Assembly (NCBI GenBank): GCA_010015655.1
Contig: ML976677.1
Coordinates: forward strand, 119,531 to 183,530
Reading direction: 5' to 3'
Origin: Bimuria novae-zelandiae CBS 107.79
Taxonomy: Eukaryota > Ascomycota > Dothideomycetes > Pleosporales > Didymosphaeriaceae
DNA length: 64,000 bases
Part shown: piece after piece, positions 58,991-64,000 of the stretch
Layout: each line of letters begins with the position of its first letter
Numbering within the stretch: position 1 is the first letter of the stretch
Notes under the pieces: model-generated
Seen by the model: the letters and a program-made list of their open reading frames with translations, nothing else
What the model was told of the DNA's origin: nothing
Databases searched by the model: none
Made by a program: the position numbers and the translations under genes

Positions 58991-59713
58991 TCACAACGGA
59001 TCGAAGATAGTAGCGTCGAAGACCATCACGTTTTCGACAGGGCGATCGCACAGCCAATCGTATACTTCTTTAGGCACACCGAGTTGCAAGCCGAACTAGT
59101 AGGTCTCGGTCTGCGTTGACAGCACGCGTCGACCAGACACTGCACCGGTGCGGAAGTTCTCTGCGCCGACGATGTACTGTATTCCTTCCCAGCCCATGGA
59201 CACCCAGGTGCGGTCCTCATTGTACAGCTGTCATAGTGTTAGCTGCACGAAATGTGGCGTGAATTATTTGTTAAATGACTTTGAGACTTGCACCAGGATC
59301 CGGATTGCGAAGTCTGTCAACGATATCTTTTACTGGGATCACAGCAGGCTCGCGCTGTTCGAGATTCTTCATAGGAAGAGACGTGCCGTAGAGAGGTGGG
59401 AGCTACTTCGGTGGCTGCGTATTGAGCTCTGGCGGGCCAGAGTGGTGGGACTCGGGCGAGATGGAGAAAGGGCTGCCGGTCTTGCCTTTTATAGGGGTGA
59501 ACACGGCCGGAGTGTCAATTCCAGGCTGTTTTTAAGATCAGTAACAGAACTATTGTGATCGGCATTACAACTCACACGGGGACTTCCTGTCTGACTCCCA
59601 GCGCTGGAAGCTCTGCCAGACTTAGTCAGGGTTGACTTGCTAGAAATAGATAAAGCAGGCGAACTGGGTTTTGGGGCAACTTCACCCTTCTTCAGAGTGC
59701 TTGGGTTCGACAT
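58991..59713 (-). pseudogene. Three-exon host gene with two premature TAG codons, 207-codon model
   Basis: Exon 1 59713-59576, intron 59575-59526 (GTGAGT...AACAG), exon 2 59525-59280, intron 59279-59228 (weak donor GTCATT, branch GCTAAC, TGACAG), exon 3 59227-58991. The N-terminal third is Ser/Thr/Pro-rich and disordered (MSNPSTLKKGEVAPKPSSPA). The end looks like a folded domain (LYNEDRTWVSMGWEGIQYIV; FGLQLGVPKEVYDWLCDRPV; VMVFDATIFDPL). In-frame TAG codons at 59405-59403 and 59098-59096 interrupt it; both could be CAG to TAG. No family recognised. A misjudged intron cannot easily remove either stop. Confidence 0.6.
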
Positions 59714-60878
59714 GGTATTGATGATGTTGGTGGGCGATGGTGTGTAAGAACTCGAGAGAAGATTTTGGCAAGGTTGGTGTGGCGGGCGCCGAAGACAAAA
59801 GATTGGCGGACATGGGAAGTGGCGGCAGCGGGAGTGTTTATATATATCTGGATGGGGCAGCGTGGTTTATTAGCAAGTGAAGGATAAGTTTACACGAGGC
59901 GCGAATGTGACTTGACAGTCAAGTCAACCGCAAGTTACCATCTCGCACTGGTGCTATGGCTCAACCTGCAATTAGGCGAAGTAAGCACCTCGCCCATATT
60001 CACCCAAGAAATGGTGGGCGGCGGGCCAAAGCATAGTATGCAACATATGGCAAGAACCTGGTGACGGAGCTTCTATCTGTGCTTATATACAGATGTATCG
60101 AACCTGACGGTTTGCGAGTAATTGGGTTTGTGAACAAGCACGTGGGCAAATTGCAAACTAATCGGTCAACCTCGTAATGCAAGGTGAGGCCTTAGGTTAT
60201 GAAACCAACGATCCAAGGGACAGTCTTATGCTCTGAGGTTCTGTCGATCTGCCCTCGCCCAGCAAATTTTCCAGCAGAACAGAGTACATATAGCCAACCA
60301 CTGTATTGCTCGTTCTGGGATAATGTATAGGGATAAGAAAATCCTAAACAGAGTTATTTAGTTGGCTATCTATCATCTTGTGACTTGACGATAGGTCTTT
60401 GATCACTTCCGTCGGACAGTGTGAGCGCACACGCGCCTAATTACGTGGGCACTTTGATGAGACAATCAAGCCTTATTATACAAACCTCTACTTTATGAAG
60501 CGTCTCTTACTGGGAGCGCCGCCAGTCGCGTAAGCATGGACGCGGAGCGTGTTGCGATTGATCATAGTGGTGAAGTTAGTAGCTGGGCGTAGAAGCTGAG
60601 GAAAGGGCAGGGAAGTGACATGTGAGGTTGGCTAGTTAGCAGTGGATCATCATCATGCAGGCTACTAGAGTCTGACTGCCGTACATCAACTCCATTCAGG
60701 GATCCGGAAGTACAGAAAGTTCCTTCATCATGCGGGCTCTTCAATGGAGCGCCAAAGTCAACTCCTCCCGGGGTATCATACAAACGCCAAAAATACAGGA
60801 CCACCCTGATTTTGCGCCGTGTGACAGATGTCACCCACAAAATGAGCATCATCGCAAGTGTTCCCGCCCATCACATTC
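59714..60878. other. Intergenic, no gene recognised
   Basis: About 1.2 kb. A TATA-like TTATATATATC at about 59838 precedes the broken gene by about 120 bases and could be its promoter. Only short frames otherwise. Confidence 0.5.
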
Positions 60879-61940
60879 CTACATCTTGATCTCACCAGTC
60901 TTGCTGAGCCAGGTCTTCGACATGATCATGTAGTCGCCCTGAATGATCCTGCCTCTGACAACCCTGTCGGGCGGCGTCGCCTGGTCCTTCTTATAGCCCA
61001 TCATCTCGTATGCTTTGATGGCGCCCTTGTTGCTCCTGAAGACGGTCAACATGGTCTTGTTGATGCTGACCGACTGTGCCATGGCTTCGACGACGAACAT
61101 GAGCCATCTGCCCAATCCTTTTGCGCGATAGTTCTCCGCTACGTGCACCTCGTAGATATATACGACTTGGCGATGCTGATTCGGTGCATCGTCGTACTCT
61201 ATCATGAAAGACACGAAAGCGATGATATCCGTATACAGATTGTTGCGCGCAAATGGGTAGAAACTGCCGTCCGAGGTGCGAACGATCAGGTACATCATGT
61301 GCTTATTAGCCATTTCCGTCCTCTTTGACGCAACATTCCAGCCAATGCTGGAAGCCTTGTACGCTGCCGAGGAGGTGTGTTCAATGATGCCAAGACAGTT
61401 CTCGCGGTCTTCGTCGGTGAGCACGCGCTCCTCGCCGGTCGTCTTTGTTGTGCGTCGCAGGTGGAATTTGTAGGCACCGTATATGCCTTTGAACTGTCCT
61501 TGAGCGTAACAGTGCCGCCAAACCTCGGCGATAGCTTCGTCCGCCCAGTCCCGCATGATGCGCGTGGGCGAAGTCATCGGGTCGACGTACAGGTTTAGGA
61601 TGACCAGCAGGTGAGGGGGAATTGGAGGAACAACGGGTTGCCTCGTAATCGATTGCTTCCGCTGCTCACGCTTTTTCCTAGGGTCCTGGTTCCAAGTTGG
61701 AGGAGGCACAGGGCCAGTCGCGGAGAAGTCGATCTTGGGCTGGGCCTTCACGAATCGAGTGTGTTCGGCGCGGCGATCGGAGAGACGGCTTTTGTACCTG
61801 GTGAGATCACCCTCAGTGAGAAGAATGTCTCGTTCGGTGGAATCGTAGACAGCATCCAGCGCGCGCTTCGCCTCGAGCTCTGCCTCAAGCCTTGTCTTGA
61901 CCGCGGCGTCAGGCTTTGCTATGAAATTGGCGTCGACCAT
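60879..61940 (-). CDS. NatD-like histone H4/H2A N-alpha-acetyltransferase, 353 aa
   Basis: Single exon; start ATG at 61940 (MVDANFIAK). The GNAT core is clear near the C-terminus: VVYIYEVHVAENYRAKGLGR (about residues 260-279) with the acetyl-CoA loop RAKGLG, followed by TMLTVFRSNKGAIKAYEMMG. The YEVHV strand and the following helices match NatD (Naa40/Nat4), the dedicated enzyme that acetylates the N-terminal Ser of histones H4 and H2A. A Lys/Arg-rich stretch (RKKREQRKQ) and about 170 residues precede the conserved core. Fungal NatD proteins are often longer than the human one. Intact. Divergent from the LYR gene, sharing a 350-bp upstream region. Confidence 0.8.
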   Translation of the reverse strand: MVDANFIAKPDAAVKTRLEAELEAKRALDAVYDSTERDILLTEGDLTRYKSRLSDRRAEHTRFVKAQPKIDFSATGPVPPPTWNQDPRKKREQRKQSITRQPVVPPIPPHLLVILNLYVDPMTSPTRIMRDWADEAIAEVWRHCYAQGQFKGIYGAYKFHLRRTTKTTGEERVLTDEDRENCLGIIEHTSSAAYKASSIGWNVASKRTEMANKHMMYLIVRTSDGSFYPFARNNLYTDIIAFVSFMIEYDDAPNQHRQVVYIYEVHVAENYRAKGLGRWLMFVVEAMAQSVSINKTMLTVFRSNKGAIKAYEMMGYKKDQATPPDRVVRGRIIQGDYMIMSKTWLSKTGEIKM

Positions 61941-62290
61941 GCTGGCGGGGTGGGCGTGGGATGGTGGCGTGGGGCCGAGAGCGCGTTTTGGGGAAGGCGG
62001 CAACGCGTCTCTGCCAGTCCCCAGGCTGGCGCATGTGCACGTGCGCGGCAGAGCCCCGGGCCCGGCTTCACAATCCTCCGTTCGAAATCAAGGCCAAGCA
62101 ACAACATATTACCTATCGTGGGTGACGCGAAGTACGGCGTTGTGACCAATTGAACTTGCATCAGAGTAGCCTAAGTTACTATCTGGTTCTGCGAACCGTC
62201 CCTGGAGGCACCTTGAGACAGTCCATTCCACCCGTTGGCCGACAAACATAGAGCGACAGCTTTGTGCCATTACTCCAAGCACATCACAAA

Positions 62291-62678
62291 ATGACCGCAA
62301 CGGCACTGATCAAGCGCACCTATGCCACGGTTCTGCGCACCAACTCCAGCAGACTGCGGTCGCGGGGAAAGAGCCCGCTGGGCCTAGATCACTTCATTCA
62401 AAGACAACGAGCGCTGGCTCTTTGGAGAGACATAGTGCGCAGCACAGCATCCATCTCGGAACCTGGAATCAGGCAAGAAATGGTCCAGTTTGCACGATCA
62501 GAGTTTGAAAAGCATCGTCACGTCACCGATCTTAGCCACATTCGTTACCTCATCTCTGTACGTTCTCCTTTCAACTGAATGGTTCTTTTACTGACAGTAT
62601 TCGACGCAGACCGGCAAAACCCAATTTGACACGATGAAAGGCACGCTCATCAACTCGGGCGTGCTGACGGAGGCGTGA
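62291..62678 (+). CDS. LYR-motif (LYRM2-like) mitochondrial protein, two exons, 111 aa
   Basis: Exon 1 62291-62557, intron 62558-62609 (GTACGT, TTACTGAC, ACGCAG), exon 2 62610-62678. The N-terminus MTATALIKRTYATVLRTNSS looks like a mitochondrial presequence. The core GLDHFIQRQRALALWRDIVR is an LYR-type motif (here ALW in place of L-Y-R spacing), followed by the conserved FARSEFEKHRHVTD and a tail ISTGKTQFDTMKGTL formed across the splice junction. LYR proteins are small mitochondrial-matrix adaptors that bind acylated ACP in respiratory-complex and iron-sulfur assembly. Closest in style to LYRM2. Confidence 0.85.
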
Positions 62679-63104
62679 GAGCTCGTGTCGACCAAACTGC
62701 TGCGATTCGTTCCGAGGGTTGGCCTCTCGCGCCTGACTCGTGCAGCATCCCGAAGACTAGCGCGGGGCGACGCTGTTGGGAATCTGCGCCCTTCCTCACA
62801 TAGCCAGCATTACAACAAACTGCCCAGTGCATGCAAATACAGGTTTTCAGTATCACCGCCATCTCCTACTTCACCTGAAAGTCCGTTCCGCACTAGCCAA
62901 TCGCGCATACCGGTCCCGTCCACAGTCAGCTTTCGCATCATCTCGATTTGATTCAGTACCATAGGTAGTGGTTCGGAATTTTAAGCCGCAAGGGTTCATT
63001 CTTGCCCGTAAACTCCATCAAAGGGAGCTACGCACTCCAATCCGCGCCTTCCAGGCCCTGCCCGAAGACTGAACTGAACAGTACGAGTGCCAGCAAACCG
63101 ATCA
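62679..63104. other. Intergenic between LYR gene and monooxygenase
   Basis: 426 bases containing the LYR terminator and the monooxygenase promoter. Short frames only. Confidence 0.5.
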
Positions 63105-64000
63105 ATGAAGTCTGTTGTGGTCGTGGGCGGAGGCCCGGCCGGGCTCGTTGCAGCCAAAACGCTTCTGCAGCATGCTGGCGGCACAAAGTTCAATGTCACG
63201 GTTTTTGAAGCCGCAGACAGAGTCGGCGGCATGTGGAGATCATCACCAGGTGAAAGGGGCGAGATCTGCAGCCCCTATATGCGAACTAATCTCAGCCATT
63301 TTACTGTCGCCTTCCCAGAACTCGCATGGGGATCTGTCGACCTCACGGATCCCATAACGGGAGTGAAACCTTCTGGACCGCCGTCGATGTTTCCGCCTGC
63401 GTGGCAAGTGGGCCGTTATCTAGAGACTTACGCTAAGAAGTTTCTCCCACCTGGCATTGTGAAATTGAACAGGCGCGTCATAGCTGCAGACTTCGATGGT
63501 GACGACCAGACTGGCATGTGGAACGTCACTTCGGTAGATCAAACGTCCCGGGAGGAAACGCGGCAGTCTTTCGACTATCTGGTCGTTGCCAGCGGCTTTT
63601 TCCACCGTGCTGGACCGAGAATACGTCAGACCCAGATGCAGCATGGGTCCGGGAAGAGGATCCAACATTCCACGCAATTTAGAGATGTTGCGTCGTTCTC
63701 AGAGGATGCGGGGAAGATAGTTGTGGTAGGTGGCGGGATAAGTGGAAGTGAGGCTGCCGCTACAGCTGCTTTCCAAATATCCAGCGCGAAGCACTCGCCT
63801 GGTCAGCAAAGTAAATGGGCAGACAGCAAGGTCTACCACGTGTTCGACCGCCCTTTCTACGCTCTTCCTCGGTTCGTGCCTCAAGATCCATACAATCCAG
63901 CAATCCAGGACTTCAACCTCTCTCCCAAGTTTCTCCCGGTTGATCTCACGCTCTACAACATTGGCCGCCGAGGTGGCGATGGTCCGATCACTGCATCCAT
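63105..64000 (+). CDS. Flavin-containing monooxygenase, 5' part (runs off window)
   Basis: Open from the ATG at 63105 to the window edge, 298 codons, no stop. The N-terminus MKSVVVVGGGPAGLVAAK is a Rossmann FAD-binding motif (GGGPAG), followed by VFEAADRVGGMW. The region FPPAWQVGRYLETYAKKFLP matches the FMO FxGxxxHxxx(Y/F)-adjacent core of fungal homologues. A second Rossmann motif for NADPH, VVVGGGISGSEAA, begins at about residue 206. FMOs oxygenate nucleophilic N or S atoms; the substrate is unknown. The protein appears intact in the visible part; total length expected about 450-550 residues. Confidence 0.85.
   Translation, partial: MKSVVVVGGGPAGLVAAKTLLQHAGGTKFNVTVFEAADRVGGMWRSSPGERGEICSPYMRTNLSHFTVAFPELAWGSVDLTDPITGVKPSGPPSMFPPAWQVGRYLETYAKKFLPPGIVKLNRRVIAADFDGDDQTGMWNVTSVDQTSREETRQSFDYLVVASGFFHRAGPRIRQTQMQHGSGKRIQHSTQFRDVASFSEDAGKIVVVGGGISGSEAAATAAFQISSAKHSPGQQSKWADSKVYHVFDRPFYALPRFVPQDPYNPAIQDFNLSPKFLPVDLTLYNIGRRGGDGPITAS

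Overview
The window reads as a filamentous ascomycete (Pezizomycotina, possibly Dothideomycetes; class is inference). Host genes carry many 46-110 nt introns with canonical fungal splice sites. Gene-bearing DNA of ordinary GC alternates with very AT-rich islands full of TAA/TAG codons and TpA dinucleotides. That is the footprint of repeat-induced point mutation (RIP) on transposons. No rRNA, tRNA, CRISPR or bacterial operon was recognised.

Layout. 1-9.3 kb is a transposon island: the 3' end of a LINE, an AT-rich stretch, a complete but inactivated Ty1/copia element (1483-7673, target duplication GGTTT) and an unidentified AT-rich relic. 9.3-17.7 kb is mostly non-coding, with two candidate small spliced genes and diverged repeats. 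17.7-23.0 kb holds a full-size ABCA-type ABC transporter of six exons on the minus strand. 23.3-31.34 kb is a nest of transposons: a pogo-type element interrupted by two Fot1-like elements, which themselves contain a solo LTR, an LTR-like segment and another pogo element with a zinc knuckle and a 925-base assembly gap. 32.1-38.3 kb carries a chromodomain protein, a broken gene for a protein with Cys-rich 12-residue repeats, and a three-exon hypothetical protein with a heptapeptide repeat.

38.3-52.7 kb has normal base composition but few credible genes and several diverged tandem repeats plus a poly-C tract. 52.7-56.0 kb has a secreted GH43 glycosidase with a C-terminal CBM35-like module, a small LPGEIRN-type protein and a GNAT acetyltransferase with a 20-nt exon. 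56.37-58.48 kb is a second pogo element with perfect 52-bp inverted ends and a destroyed interior. Next to it is a host gene with two premature TAG codons. The right end is conserved housekeeping DNA: NatD-like histone N-terminal acetyltransferase, a divergent LYR-motif mitochondrial protein, and the 5' part of a flavin-containing monooxygenase.

The host genes are not an obvious cluster or pathway. The main biological story is transposon nesting and RIP, its apparent spill into a neighbouring gene, and a chromodomain gene close to the largest heterochromatin-like island. Splice models were worked out by hand from frame continuity and splice consensus and have no transcript support.
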